From Tenrec ecaudatus (taxonomy: Eukaryota; Chordata; Mammalia; Afrosoricida; Tenrecidae), in assembly GCF_050624435.1 (NCBI RefSeq), contig NC_134534.1:69153501-69217500 (forward strand): DNA of 64,000 bases, read 5' to 3'. A program made the position numbers and the translations under genes. How positions within the stretch are numbered: the first letter of the stretch is position 1; each line of letters opens with the position of its first letter. Below are positions 33,858 to 45,224 of this stretch, one piece after another. The notes below the pieces were generated by a model. That model was given only the letters and a program-made list of their open reading frames with translations, was not told the DNA's origin and did no database searches.

Positions 33858-34831
33858 CCTCTCTCCTGACGCTTGGCAATGCAAGACTCTACATTCTGGG
33901 GGTTGAGTTGACATGGCGACCTGCGAAACACCCGTGCCTTCTCTCCGTTCTTTTTGAACCTCTAAAGACACAATCCTCAGAGCAACAAAACTCAGCATCA
34001 ACAGCCGCCACTGATTGAGGGCTGGATACCTCAATGAGACTCGAGACTCCCGAGAGCCGTTCCCCACCGCCCCCCCCTCGCACCCCCTTCCCTCCCGGAA
34101 GGAGGAATTTAGATAAACGTGTTATCATTTCCACTCTGTGAACTGGATGCTCAGGCTCTGACGAGGTGTAAGGCTGAGGTACCTGGTTAGCAAAATCATG
34201 GGAAAGGCGAGGGCTGTGCATATCATTCGCATACACTGCAAGCACAGGTGAGCTTGGCCATGGCTTTGCTTCCACGAATCAAGTTTTTTAGAGATGAGCA
34301 CCTACGGAGTTCTGTGACAAAGCACAAATGAATTTGCCTCAACTATGCAACTTGATTGGAAAGACCCAAGTGCGCCCCCTTCCTTCTGCTCCAGAGCTGG
34401 CAAGATTGTTGTTTAGTTTTTTAAGAGGAAGCGAAACTTTTTAAAAAGGAATGTTCACAGTGTTTCAAGCCATAAGAGAGTTCCAACGCAGGCAGACTCA
34501 TTTTCAGTGTTTCTAAGGAACCGTATGCATAGCTTATTAAAGGAACAACTACTTCGTTGAATAAGACATGTCTTTTCAATCTATATGCCCCATCTTAAGT
34601 AGATCAAGAAGCTGCTGAATATTCAGTCTAATTGCTTGAAAATCACCCCCAGTATTCTTTACAAGGGGCTTTGAATCTAGTATTCTAAATGACCTGGCTA
34701 GACACTGTGACTTGAACTGCCTGCGTGGAGAAGATGATGGCCTTCCACCCAAGGAAATGAGCCCTTACAGGCCCACATTCTTAGGGCGAAGAATTGCAAC
34801 CATGACCCTCCAAAGCAGAAGGAAAAATAAA
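33858..34831 (+). other. SLCO3A1: Probable SLCO3A1 3' UTR
   Basis: This sequence directly follows the stop codon and holds no recognisable SINE or LINE, unlike most of the window. The first canonical polyadenylation hexamer I find is AATAAA at 34826-34831, preceded by A-rich sequence. Other AATAAA copies are at 35087-35092 and 35340-35345, so the transcript could be longer. Where it ends is inference. An RNA-seq 3' end or alignment to the human 3' UTR would settle it. Confidence 0.55.
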
Positions 34832-35399
34832 GCTCAGAGAAGGGAGGCTGAGACCCACGGGTAATGCTTGCTACCTACTCTCAAGCAATGGCAATGGGGT
34901 CTTCAGTTGGTTGGTTGGTTTTGGTTTGTTTCCTGTGTTAAAAATTGCTGTACTCACTCCGGCAATTGAGAGAGTCATTCAGGACAGCTGGACTTGGGGT
35001 GTGACAATCACTTTAGATAGAAGCGGAGTGAGGTCTGTCCACTGGACCTGGAAGAAGAACTCAACAAATGGTGGGGACTTATTTCAAATAAAACCCGTCT
35101 ATCAAATGTAATCCTAGTTGATGGGCATGAGAATAACGTTCCTGCTCTTGTTTCTTTCCCACGGTGGCAGACCTGAAGTGGTCCGGAGAGGGGACTTTCC
35201 TGTTTCTGAGTGTGCTCAGAGCTCACCATTCATCTGTCACCGATTGATTGCATGGTCTCTCCGTGAGTCCAAAGGGAGACATCTTCCGGCACCGATAAAT
35301 GATGAAATCAAGTGAACTCATGAGATCTGGCTGCTTAGAAATAAAGAACATGACCATTCAGAGTTGGGATTGGAGGAACTGGAAGGCTCCATCGCATGA

Positions 35400-35545
35400 C
35401 CTCTTTCTGCCACAGAACCCGTGTAGAGGTGGCGCTAATGTGGGAGAGCGATTGTGAAGATGGCCCAGGGCCGGGAAACATTTTGTTCTGTTGTTCCTAC
35501 CATCACTGTGAGTCAGAGACCAAGTCCAGAGCAACTAGCAACCAT
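35400..35545 (+). mobile_element. RTE-type 3' end fragment
   Basis: The fragment has GGCCGGGAAACATTTTGTTC and CATCACTGTGAGTCAGAGAC, then AGAGCAACTAGCAACC. This is the same order as the RTE 3' ends at 2141 and 4750. It is 5'-truncated and lies 60 bases after the last candidate SLCO3A1 polyadenylation hexamer. Confidence 0.55.
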
Positions 35546-35589
35546 TTGGAAATGGTCTCGTTGCCTGGTGTTTGTTCTTCCCTGGATGC

Positions 35590-35915
35590 GGTGGGCCTTC
35601 TTGGGTGCTCCCAACAGTTAGGTGCTTGACTATTAACCAGAAGTTGGGAGGTTTGTGTTCATCCAGAGGTGCTCTAGAAGAAAGGCCCAGTGATGTACTT
35701 CTGAGAAAAAAGTAGTCACGGAAAAACGCTGCGGTGTACAGTTCTACTCTGATACACAGGATCACCGTGAGCCGGCCCTGATGGACGCAGGTTTGCTGTG
35801 GGGAGAAAGATGAGGCTGTCTGGCTGTCTACTCCCATAGTGATTTACTGTCTCAGAATCCTACAGGGGCAATTTCATACTCTGTCCTATAGGGCCTCATT
35901 GAGTCAGAATTGAGT
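35590..35915 (+). mobile_element. Two adjacent AfroSINEs of different body types
   Basis: The first has AGAAGAAAGGCCCAGTGATG and CAGTTCTACTCTGATACACA (second body type). The next has GAGAAAGATGAGGCTGTCTG and GTCCTATAGGGCCTCATTGA (first body type). Together they show both subfamilies head to tail. Confidence 0.7.
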
Positions 35916-36988
35916 TTGGGTCTTGTTTTCCAGATGGGAAGTTATGGAGACTATCTCATGACCCAGGCTTTTTCCCTCCAGGTTTGGCTGCACTGGTGGA
36001 ATCTTGGGAATATTCCTGGTCCGGAGTGGTTTCCCTCTGGGTCTGGGAGTGATTTGGGTCGAATGGTTCCCTTGCCTGAAGGCAGTGTGTGGAGATGGTT
36101 CTGGCTCTGAGATCGAATGGTGTGTCCAGCAGGTGGAGCCAGTGGGCTCGGGGGACAAAGACGTCCCTTTGGCGGTTGGGCCTGCCTCTCAAGGAGGTGA
36201 GCAGTCCCTCAGAAACCACTGATGGCTGTCATCGCATTTCCGTCTGTCCATGTGGTGGATACTGATGGTCATGGACTGCGTGTCTACTCCAGGCCTCGGG
36301 CTTCTCTTTGGCCTCGATGATAGGTCCAGGGCTCCTTCAAAGAGAACATTTCCATAGGTGGTGGTGCTTGAGACAGGTATGTCGGGGAGGGGGTGCCCTT
36401 CATTTTTCTCTGGTCATCATGAAATAGCATCGAGAGAATTTTTATGACAATAGCACTCTTTTTAAAAATGAATAGCTTAAAGTATGTGTTCCAACATACT
36501 TAGAATTTCTTTCTCCTTGGGTAGTATATCTTGAAAAGGAGCCTCGCTCAGAACTCCAGGGTAGGGAAGTAATGGGCCTACCAGGTGTCCTTATAGAAAC
36601 CCCCTTCTTCTAACTGTATCAACCTTCCCTGACATTGACCGGGCGCCTGCTACCTGTCAGGCACGTAGGCAGTTGCCAGCTGACACTACAGGAATCTCTT
36701 TGGCATGGCTAGCCCAAGACTAAAATAAATTTGTTTGCAATGTACCCTACAATGTCAATGCTGTATGCCCTCAAGCAGCCCATCCTTATAAAGCGTAGGT
36801 GTGTCTTTCATGTGTTATTGGGGGATGGAGAATCAGTAGTGAAAAATCAAGGGGGAATGAAATATTGGGCTGTGTTCCAGTTAAGAGCTGTCACATGAGT
36901 GCTTTGGCCACTGGGAGCATCATTGCAGTATTGTATTGCCAATGGAAGTGACAATTTTGTAGATGACTCCATTGAATTTTGTCTATAC
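35916..36988. other. Intergenic, nothing recognised
   Basis: A possible MIR scrap is at 36630-36680. Overlapping frames at 35900-36220 lack protein character. Confidence 0.45.
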
Positions 36989-37160
36989 CAGTGGCTCTCG
37001 ACCTGTGGGTTGTGACCCCTTTGGGGGTCGAATGACCCATCACTGTAGCAAAATTACAGGGATGAAGTAGCAACGAAAATAATTTTGTGGTTGGGGGGGT
37101 CACCACAACATGAGGAACTGTATTAAAGGGTGGTGGCATAAGGAAGGTTGAGAACCACTG
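36989..37160 (+). mobile_element. SPIN-type element with an internal deletion
   Basis: The element begins CAGTGGCTCTCGACCTGTGG and ends GTTGAGAACCACTG. The flanks GTCTATAC and GCCTATAT match at 6 of 8 positions, consistent with an aged target duplication. Compared with the copy at 25412 it lacks roughly 30 bases around the CGCCCGATTCATAACA part, after GACCCATCAC. Confidence 0.8.
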
Positions 37161-37439
37161 GCCTATATGGTCTTCTATGTTTCTTGTTAATGGGGCCATG
37201 TTACTTTACAGTTCTGGCACCTATTGTAGGTTTTCATTTTTACTCTCTATGAGGTTAAGCTTCTGTTTATTTGGTTTTTGGGAAAGGGGCCTCTTAAACT
37301 CTGTGCATTAATATATAATTTGGCTTTGATTTGCAGATTTAATACTTTTGAGTTGAACTTGCTCATTTAGAAACTCCCAAAGGGTGGAAGCACATTCTTT
37401 CTTTTATCTTTCTCAGCATGAGACCTTTATCCTTTTTAG

Positions 37440-37635
37440 CCAGAAAAACCCAAACCCACTGCCATCAAGTGGATTATGGCTCATAAGAACCCTATGCAGG
37501 ATTTCTGAGGCTGTACATCTCTATGGGAGCTGATACCTTATCTTTCTCCCTCTGAGCAGCTAGAGGGTTTGAACTTCCAACCTTTGCACTTAGCAGTCCA
37601 TTGTGTTCCCAACAGCACTACCAAGCTCCTTATCC
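37440..37635 (-). mobile_element. AfroSINE, near full length
   Basis: On the + strand, ACCCACTGCCATCAAGTGGA, CCTCTGAGCAGCTAGAGGGT and CAGCACTACCAAGCTCCTT run tail to head. Confidence 0.8.
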
Positions 37636-37734
37636 TGAGGGGGGTTCCGTTTGGGGGAAGAGCAGAAGTCACACAGAATCCCCAGGGAATGAATGTGTAG
37701 AGGGGGAGCCGCAGGCAGGAAACACATTAGCATC

Positions 37735-37930
37735 GGTTGAGGCCTGGCTGTTTGCCCAGCATTTTGTCAGACACTTCAGAGACATCATTTGTTTTTGATC
37801 CTCTTAGTAATTTTGCAAGGTAACAGGTTTTTATTCTATTAGGGGTTGGGGAAGGGTACGGACCAGGCTTGGAGAGATTGAGCCTCTTGTTGAAGATTGT
37901 ACATTTGGAAAAGTTCAGGGTTCAGACTCA
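37735..37930 (+). mobile_element. MIR-type ancient SINE
   Basis: TTGCCCAGCATTTTGTCAGA, TTGATCCTCTTAGTAATTTT and GGCTTGGAGAGATTGAGCCT follow the MIR core and 3' half. Confidence 0.55.
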
Positions 37931-39934
37931 GGTTTCTGGGACCCTTTGATAACTTTTCACACTCGGTAATGCATCCACCCCCGCGCCCCCCCCCCACTTT
38001 TTTTTGTTGGTTCACTAAGGTAAGACATGGTGATAAAACAGTATGCTTAAAGGATTACATTTGTGACGTTTTATTGTTTCTGGAAAATAGAGAAATAATT
38101 ATTTCTTTGTGTAAAATAGAAAAAGAACTGCAGGGGATGTAAAAATGTAAGGTTGAACTAGGTGTTAAAGGTAACTATCCATTTATCTAGCCACGTGTTA
38201 CCTACAGTAAGACTTGTCATGGCACACCCCAAATAATTCTGTATGGTTCAAACTTAATATCGCACGGATCCAAGGCAAATGTTAACGCCTAGTTTCAGGA
38301 CGGGCTCTGAAATGAGATATTTGCAGGCAAGAAAGGTCAGTTTTATTAACGCGAAGCTTGGGGAGTTTCAGGCGCACCAATTTCCTTTTGCTTTCAGAAT
38401 CTTAACATTTCCACTCGCCTTTTTAAATTTCTTTAGGAAAGATTTAGATGACCCAATACAAAGTGAAATCCAGCCCCTTGACCCCAGCAGGTGACCCTAG
38501 TCGTCATGGTGACCACAGGCAGCATCCTGGGGGGCAGGGGGTGCTGCATCCTCAGCAACCATGACGAACATTCTTCTCTGTAGTTTACCTGGAGTTCTTT
38601 CAGTAGAATGAGAACCAGAACTTTTTTAGTGGGAGCCTGTTCTGTAGCAACTGGGCATGTGCCAAAGAGAAGCTCCCTAGTCCCGGTGGACCCGACTGTG
38701 AATATATTGAGAATTTTCTTTTTTTGTTGTTGAGAATTTTCTAGCAGTTACATGAGGCAAGCCCTTGCATGGGGGGTGGATGGGGGTGGGGTGGCCAGTT
38801 ACTTGGTGTGATTTTGTGTGTCCTGAAAACATCACAGATGACACAGAGACACGAATCTCACTGTTGATGTGCAGGCGCATACTGCATGTTATAAGTAGGT
38901 GGATATCCAAATACTGTAAAATCCCTGGATTGCCTAGACCACAGGTTTACTAATTCTGGTACCCAGGCCTGCAGGGTGGCCTTGGCCGCGTGTTTCCTGC
39001 TTCATCCTGGCGTCAGAAGCGCGCCACCTGGCAGACAGAGGTGTCAACTCTCCGCACTTTATTTTCTCTCTCCTCACCAACTTCCGGGATGCCGCCAGAG
39101 ACTTCTTCCTGGAATCCCCTCTGTGTCTGTCTGAAGAGGTTTTGAGCATTTCAGTTTTCCCTCCTCTTGGCCCTAGGAAGGGTCTGGTAAGAGGAGGACA
39201 CCCCGCTTTTGCAACAATCAAAATAAATTTGTAGACGCCCTGGTGCTAAAAGTACTCGATGATGCACGGTCTCCACGAACAAGCGCCCCTGCCCTCACCG
39301 CATTCCCCGCCCAGGGGCTGCACGTGCTTTTGCCTTTTGGAAACCTGGAGCACTTCCCAGAAAATCAGCACGACTCACTCTCCCGACGACAGATGCCTAA
39401 AGATGAAGAGTGCAGCGGGAATCCTTTTTTTCTACAGAAAACTCAGCGCTTTTGATATTTATTTAAAATATATATAATCTGATTAGATTAATCAGATACT
39501 AAAAATTACTTTGGAGAGAGGTACTCAAAAAGTATTTCAGATAATCCTTTATTTATTTTTTCTTCCTTCTCTTCCCCAAAAGGCTTACCGCCCCTGGGAG
39601 GTGGTTTTTAACACTGGGGTTTTTGAGGGTGTTGCTGCTTTCTGGCATTTTACTGTTACTTGCTAAAATTGAAAGAGAAAATCATGTTGAAAGTGGAAGG
39701 AATTACAGAGACATGTGAAACCAAAACGGGCGAATGACAGAAATGGAGTTTCCACTTGGAGATGAAAAAGCGAAGGTACCCGTGAGATTTTATAATGGGC
39801 ATTGTTTTTTCGAACACATATCTTTCCAAACCCCCAAACCGTGACTGAGCAGTATGAAACGGGCTCGTCTCTAACTCCTCACTCTAAGGGAATGTTAGCC
39901 GGTGCCCTACAGAGTGGCCCTGGGAGCCCAGTGC

Positions 39935-39936
<2 letters not shown>

Positions 39937-39983
<47 letters not shown>
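39937..39983. repeat. (TG)n microsatellite
   Basis: A pure TG run of about 23 units after GTGCAT. Confidence 0.95.
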
Positions 39984-39985
<2 letters not shown>

Positions 39986-40301
39986 TGGTGTGCTTGTGAT
40001 GGAAGACTGTACTTGCGTTGTTGAACAAAGGAGTTCGATTTTGTGACTTTTCAAATGAATATTTATTTGGAGACTGCTTCATGTCAAAGATGTATCGTTT
40101 CCTTGTGTTTCATGGACTCTTGTCAGTGTATTAGTACACCCTCGTTTACAACATCTTGAATACTTGATCATTGAACATTTTTAAAAAGAAAAAGCTTAAA
40201 AAAACCCTAATAAAGTGTGTCGGAGTGAGATTACTATGTCGGGTGTCTGCTGCTTGATGAGAGAGAAAGCAATGGTGCCAATGTCAACACCACCACCCCC
40301 A

Positions 40302-40328
40302 ACACACACACACACACACACACACACA
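40302..40328. repeat. (AC)n microsatellite
   Basis: A pure AC run of about 13 units, 320 bases from the (TG)n at 39937. Confidence 0.95.
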
Positions 40329-40414
40329 GAATGAAGACATGGATAAGGGGGCCCATAGATGCTCTGAAACATAGCAGAGACTGACTCTGGACATGATTGA
40401 CGAGGTCATCTTGA

Positions 40415-40592
40415 AGTATAAAATCAAACACACTGCCATCGAATCGATTCTGTCTCACAGCAACCTCAGATAGGGTTCTGAGGCTAAATCTTTACAGGAA
40501 CAGGCAGCCCAGCCTCATCTTTCTCCCAAGGAGCCCACTGTGTGGTTACAGCCCAGGGCCTAACCCACAGCTCCCCTAAGGCTCCTTGAAGC
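40415..40592 (-). mobile_element. AfroSINE
   Basis: On the + strand, ACTGCCATCGAATCGATTCT, CAGCCTCATCTTTCTCCCAA and GGCCTAACCCACAGCTCCCC. Part of the B-box region is deleted. Confidence 0.75.
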
Positions 40593-40965
40593 AGGACTTG
40601 GTGCGCACTATGAGGACTACAGCTTTAAGACCCTCACGAAGAAGACTATTATTTGAGCCAACAAAGATTACTTTTAAGCAGTTCATTACTTAGCCTATTT
40701 CGATTTAAAACAGCACTTAAGGATCTATAAACCCAGAACGTGGTTTGTATTAGTATTAACCCCTGCCCCTCACACGACCTTCAGATCTCAGTGGCTAAGT
40801 GTACAAAACGTATGCATCTGCTCTACATCCTCCGTGACCTAGGCTGACATGTGCCACCACCTTGAACCGGCACCTTCTGGAACTTTCTAGGTAGGTCTTG
40901 GTTGCTGAGGCAGAGCATGGCAGAGAAGCGTTTCTCTGATTTAATCTACAAGTGACACATGTCAC

Positions 40966-41620
40966 TTTATTTTTTTAATCATTTTATTGGGACTCACACA
41001 ACTCTTATCACAATCCATACATACATCAATTGAGTAAAGCACCCTTATACATTCATTGCCATTGTCATTCTCAAAATTCGCCTTCCACTTGGGTTCCTGG
41101 AATCAGCTCATTTTCCTTTTTTCACCCTCCTCCTCCCTTCCCGCTCCCCCCTCCCCCATGAACCCTTAATAGTTTATAAATTATTATTTTATCTTACACA
41201 GCCCGGCGTCTCCCCTTACCCACCTTCCCATTGCCCATACCCTAGAGAGGAGGTTACATGTAGATCCCCGAGATTGGTTCTCCCTTTCTACACCCCCTTC
41301 CCTTCCAGTGTCACCACTCTCACCGCTGGTCCTGAGGGGTTCCTCCGTCCCAGATTCCCTGTGTTTCCAGATCCCTACTGCACTGTTGTGCATCCTCTGG
41401 TCCAACCAGGTCCGCAAGGTAGAATTGGGATCATGATAGTTGAAGAGGAGGAAGCATGTAAGAACTAGAGGAAGGTTTTGAGTTTCATTGTTGCTACACT
41501 GAACCCTGAGTGACTCATCTCCTCCCCACTACCCCTCTGCAAGGGATGTCCAGCTGTTTACAGATGGGCATTGGGTCACTTATCTGCTCACATACCAATG
41601 GCCGGAACTAGTTTCAGAGA
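40966..41620 (-). mobile_element. L1 3' UTR copy, 5'-truncated
   Basis: Minus-strand copy. On the + strand it opens ATTTTATTGGGACTCACACA and includes TAAATTATTATTTTATCTTA, CTCACCGCTGGTCCTGAGGG and CAGATGGGCATTGGGTC, all present in the other copies. Confidence 0.75.
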
Positions 41621-41639
41621 AGAGCAGAGGATGAGCACG

Positions 41640-41882
41640 TGTTGGGTGTGATGCCAGGAGGAACACGGTGACGCACATTGCTAATGAACTCAGCTGCTCA
41701 CCGCAAGGTCAGAGGGTCCAGTTCCCCTAGTGGCCCCTTTGAAGAAAGGCCTGATCATCTATATCCAGAAACAACCCCCACTCCTACCCACCCTCCTCAA
41801 AAAAACAGCCATTGAAAATCACGCGGAACACAGTTCTACTCTGACACACAGACACAAATGAAATTAACCCAATGGCAACTGG
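41640..41882 (+). mobile_element. AfroSINE, second body type
   Basis: CAGCTGCTCACCGCAAGGTC (head), TTTGAAGAAAGGCCTGATCA, CAGTTCTACTCTGACACACA and CCCAATGGCAACTGGAACTG. It has an internal A/C-rich expansion. Confidence 0.75.
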
Positions 41883-43189
41883 AACTGGTCATTCGTTGTC
41901 ACGGTTGCCTCTGATTGGTTCAGAATACTATCCAAAAGAGGTCCAATTCAGTCGTCTAAAAACTGGCAAATACAGGGAAAGTCTCCAAATTTCCACAGCA
42001 ATGTATGCCAAAATGTGGTTAACAAAGCAATGACGAGTCCCCTTGTTCCAGTCTCTACTGAACAGCAAACGGAGGGTTACTGAATCGCCCGAGATGCCGG
42101 CATTCAGAGTCCAGGAAATCCTTGGACCCAGACTCCATCGAGGGAGCAGATTGCTGTGCAGCCGAGTAATTGACTGAATTTACTGGGATCTGAAACATGT
42201 GGGTGAAAGAAACAGGAAGCAAATGGAGTTGGTGGAGATAATAGCCTGACTCGTGGTCGGAAACTGTGGGTATATTTAGAATGAATCCAACCTTGAGCAT
42301 GCTATATGTGGAAGTACTGAGATCGATTTCCATTTCTCACTCCCTCACCTGACTGCACACCTGGGCCAAAGGGCAGAGTGGCCTAACGTCCTTGAGGGAC
42401 CCTGCAGTGCTGGAGGTTTCAGTGTGTGTGGAGGGGTGGTCCTATTCCGGGTCAGCCTTTACATCCCACCCTATGACTTTGTCCATTCATCCAGGGGATG
42501 GATTAATGCCAAGAGCCGACAGTAACCCCCGCCCAAAGCTCCCCTCTTCTCGTCCATTACACGTTTCATTTAGACAAAAAGATTCTTCTTGGATATCTTT
42601 AATTATCCAAATTTTCAGGCTATGGGCCAAGCCATTTGGGGCATTTGGCTTTTCGAAATAAATACTTTAGAACAAAGTTTCTCTTTAATAAATGAAGAGA
42701 GGGACAAGGTGATGAACATGACCACGCTGCTTCCTCGGTTCAGTCCCAGACTGGGTCCAGCCTCTGTGTTTTTTAAGAGCCGTTAAAAAGCCTGGAGTGC
42801 CCTGCTACTGTTCAAATAGCCAGCTGGGCTGACACGGCCTCTTCGGCTGCAGTGTAACGGGAGCCAAAAAGCATTTTAAATTGCACAGTGTCATTGGAAA
42901 GCAAGGCAATCGATATTCCCTGCACATTTTTAAGTTTAAATGTCAAAGTTTGATGCAGCTCCAACTTTTATAAGACCAACATAAATCACTGGAAGGTTAA
43001 AACCACTCTTTGGTCTGCCGGAATGGCTAAGATCCTAGGCACTGAGTTTGCTCTAAATGTATCTTTCTCATAATTGCAACACGAAGAGCAGCTCTACCTT
43101 AGAAACCCAGCTCAGCCGCCTTGTCTTTACTTGCACTGCAGCGACACCCACTGGTTGTAGAAGAAAACTAGGTCTATTAAGGTCTCAGC
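41883..43189. other. Intergenic, nothing recognised
   Basis: Unique-looking. Frames up to 92 codons have no domain patterns. Confidence 0.5.
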
Positions 43190-43502
43190 TGCCCTGCGAG
43201 TTGATTAGGACGCAAGGCAACCCTATAGGGCAGGGTGGGGGGACTGCCCTGGGAGGCTGGGTAGCATGGAAGAGTCAAAGGCTAAGGGAAAGAAAATGTC
43301 GGTCTGGATTCCCACGTTCCGGGAGGTCCACTGGTGCAGGACCTGGAAAATGCACACCAAACCCTGGAGTTGATATCTACTCAGAGAAACGCTATAGAAC
43401 TGTTTCCATGGTGCTTCGTTGCAGAAGCTGCTGGTGGGTTGAAACCGCTGACCTTTCTGCTTGCAGCGCAATGCTTAACCCGTTGCACTACCGTGCCAAC
43501 TG
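43190..43502 (-). mobile_element. AfroSINE with diverged middle
   Basis: The tail AAGGCAACCCTATAGGGCAG lies at 43215. The head, GGTGGGTTGAAACCGCTGAC...TTAACCCGTTGCACTACCGT, lies at 43430-43495. The centre is not recognisable. Confidence 0.55.
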
Positions 43503-43604
43503 AAAATTCACAAGAGGGAACATACCTTTGATCATTACTTCCGGTTGCTTACAGAAGGAAAGTAAGGCGATGCCCAGTGCAAAAGTCACAAAATCATAGC
43601 TCCC

Positions 43605-43772
43605 TTTGGAGCCCTGCCATCGCTGGGGGTTAGGTGGTATATTGCTAACTGCAGGTTGGTGGTTCAAACCCACCAGCCATGCTGCAGGAGAAAGATGAGG
43701 CTGTCTGCTCCTGCACTGATAGGATGAACTCAGTGGCAGTGGGCTTTGGGGTCTCCTGTATTTCTCCGTTGG
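43605..43772 (+). mobile_element. AfroSINE
   Basis: GGAGCCCTGCCATCGCTGGG, GGTTGGTGGTTCAAACCCAC and GAGAAAGATGAGGCTGTCTG. The body is shortened before GATGAACTCAGTGGCAG. Confidence 0.8.
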
Positions 43773-44269
43773 GCTTAGGAATCTCAGGGGTCAGGACTCC
43801 CTGGTGAACACAGGAAAAATAGGGCATTTCAAAGTCATTCCCTCTACTTACCTTATACAGCTGTGGGCTCACCTCGAGGGCCCAAATCCTCTGCAGGTGA
43901 AGAAAACCCTGCGTGTGAACGCACCGAGAGGGAGCTGAGTTAACCAGGCACCTGGGAGTCATGGCCCAGTTCAGATAAGTGTCTCCATCAGAAACGCTGG
44001 GGATGAACAAGGTTGTGGAAGTGGTCAGTTTGTCTCATTCCTGTCACCCCAGACTTGCTGCCACGCCAGTGTCTTCCTCACCTGAACGAGGTAAAATGGG
44101 GGTGATGTCATGATCGGGGTGGGGGAGTCCAGGAACGTTTAGCAATCTAAAACGCTGCAGTTGTGTGCGAAATGGCAGGTGGATGTGGTTTCTACAGTTT
44201 GAGTCAAAGCCGACATAAAAACCGGTGGCCATGCTACTCACGGGCAGTCCCTGTGCCGGAGGGCAGAAC

Positions 44270-44400
44270 TACTAAGCTCCAAAGGGATTTCAGAGCCATT
44301 GTGTTTGGGAAGCAGATCTGAGGTCTTTCTCTGAAACACCTCTGTGTGATTTTGAACCCCAAACTTTCTCTGTCAGTCGCTGAAGCTTTTGGAGGGCTCG
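44270..44400 (-). mobile_element. AfroSINE, second body type, partial
   Basis: On the + strand, AGGTCTTTCTCTGAAACACC and GTGATTTTGAACCCCAAACT, then the degraded head GTCAGTCGCTGAAG. Confidence 0.5.
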
Positions 44401-45224
44401 GTGGATAGTGACACTCTGGGACTAAGATGGGGCGTGGGGCTTTTGCTATCGCAAAGAGGATGATATGGCACTGAGAGGAAAACTCAGGCCTGGGAAGGAG
44501 AAGGGGAAGCTAGTGGAGAGAGGGGCTAAGTCAGCATGGAGGGCGTATGAGCCATGCTATGTTGGAGCGAGAGAAAAGGGTTTAGGGGTTATTTCAGCAG
44601 CTCCCTCGGGAAGTGAGCGGGCTTTGATACACGAACCAGCATGCGGAGTATATTGAGGTTATTCATGGAGTTGGGTATTTGATTTATCCACTGGAAAAGC
44701 TCAGTTTTCCATTTTATGTTAAAGTTATATATCTCCAAATGCCTTTGGTTTGGTGGCAGCAAGCAGAATTGGACTCATTTGAGGAATTAGGGGACCTTCC
44801 TGCACCTTGGTGCCGATCAGCTCTAAAGGGAGTCCTGAAACACTCGTGTGTTAAAATCCTTTGGTCAGGTCACAGGATGCTTAGGGACGTTTGGCATGAG
44901 ATGGGGTGCTAAAGTATCCTCTCTGGCCCCGCAAACGCTGCAGATGCTGGGGACCACGGATTACCACCCCTACTCTCCACCCCCACCCTCCCACCCCCAT
45001 TAGAGAGAGCGCGCAGGGATAACTAGGAGGGCAGACCAATTAGGCTTTCATCTCACACTACGACCAAGGGGACAGCGTTGGCGATAGTGGCTGCAGTGCT
45101 ATGTTAAGGGTGGAAAAGATGAGCAAGTCTGTCTTGCTTCCGTTTTGGGGGAAAGAAACCACCTATACAAGGTGTTTGCCAAACTTGCTCCAAATCTCTG
45201 ATTTGGCAGTTGAGGAAACTTTTA
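44401..45224. other. Intergenic, nothing recognised
   Basis: Unique-looking up to the 3' end of the L1. Confidence 0.45.

Larger units (their letters stand above)
37931..40414. other. Intergenic, mostly unique
   Basis: Apart from the microsatellites at 39937 and 40302, I recognise no gene or repeat. A C-rich run is at 37980-38000. Confidence 0.5.

Noticed and set aside
33362..34018. 218-codon + frame overlapping the terminal SLCO3A1 exon
   Set aside because: It is in a different frame from the recognised OATP3A1 peptide and crosses the true stop codon. Shadow frame of GC-rich coding DNA.
32907..34067. 386-codon minus-strand open frame, the longest in the window
   Set aside because: It is antisense to the terminal SLCO3A1 exon and the flanking SINEs. 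The composition is that of a GC-rich shadow, rich in Arg, Gly and Glu, with no domain pattern.
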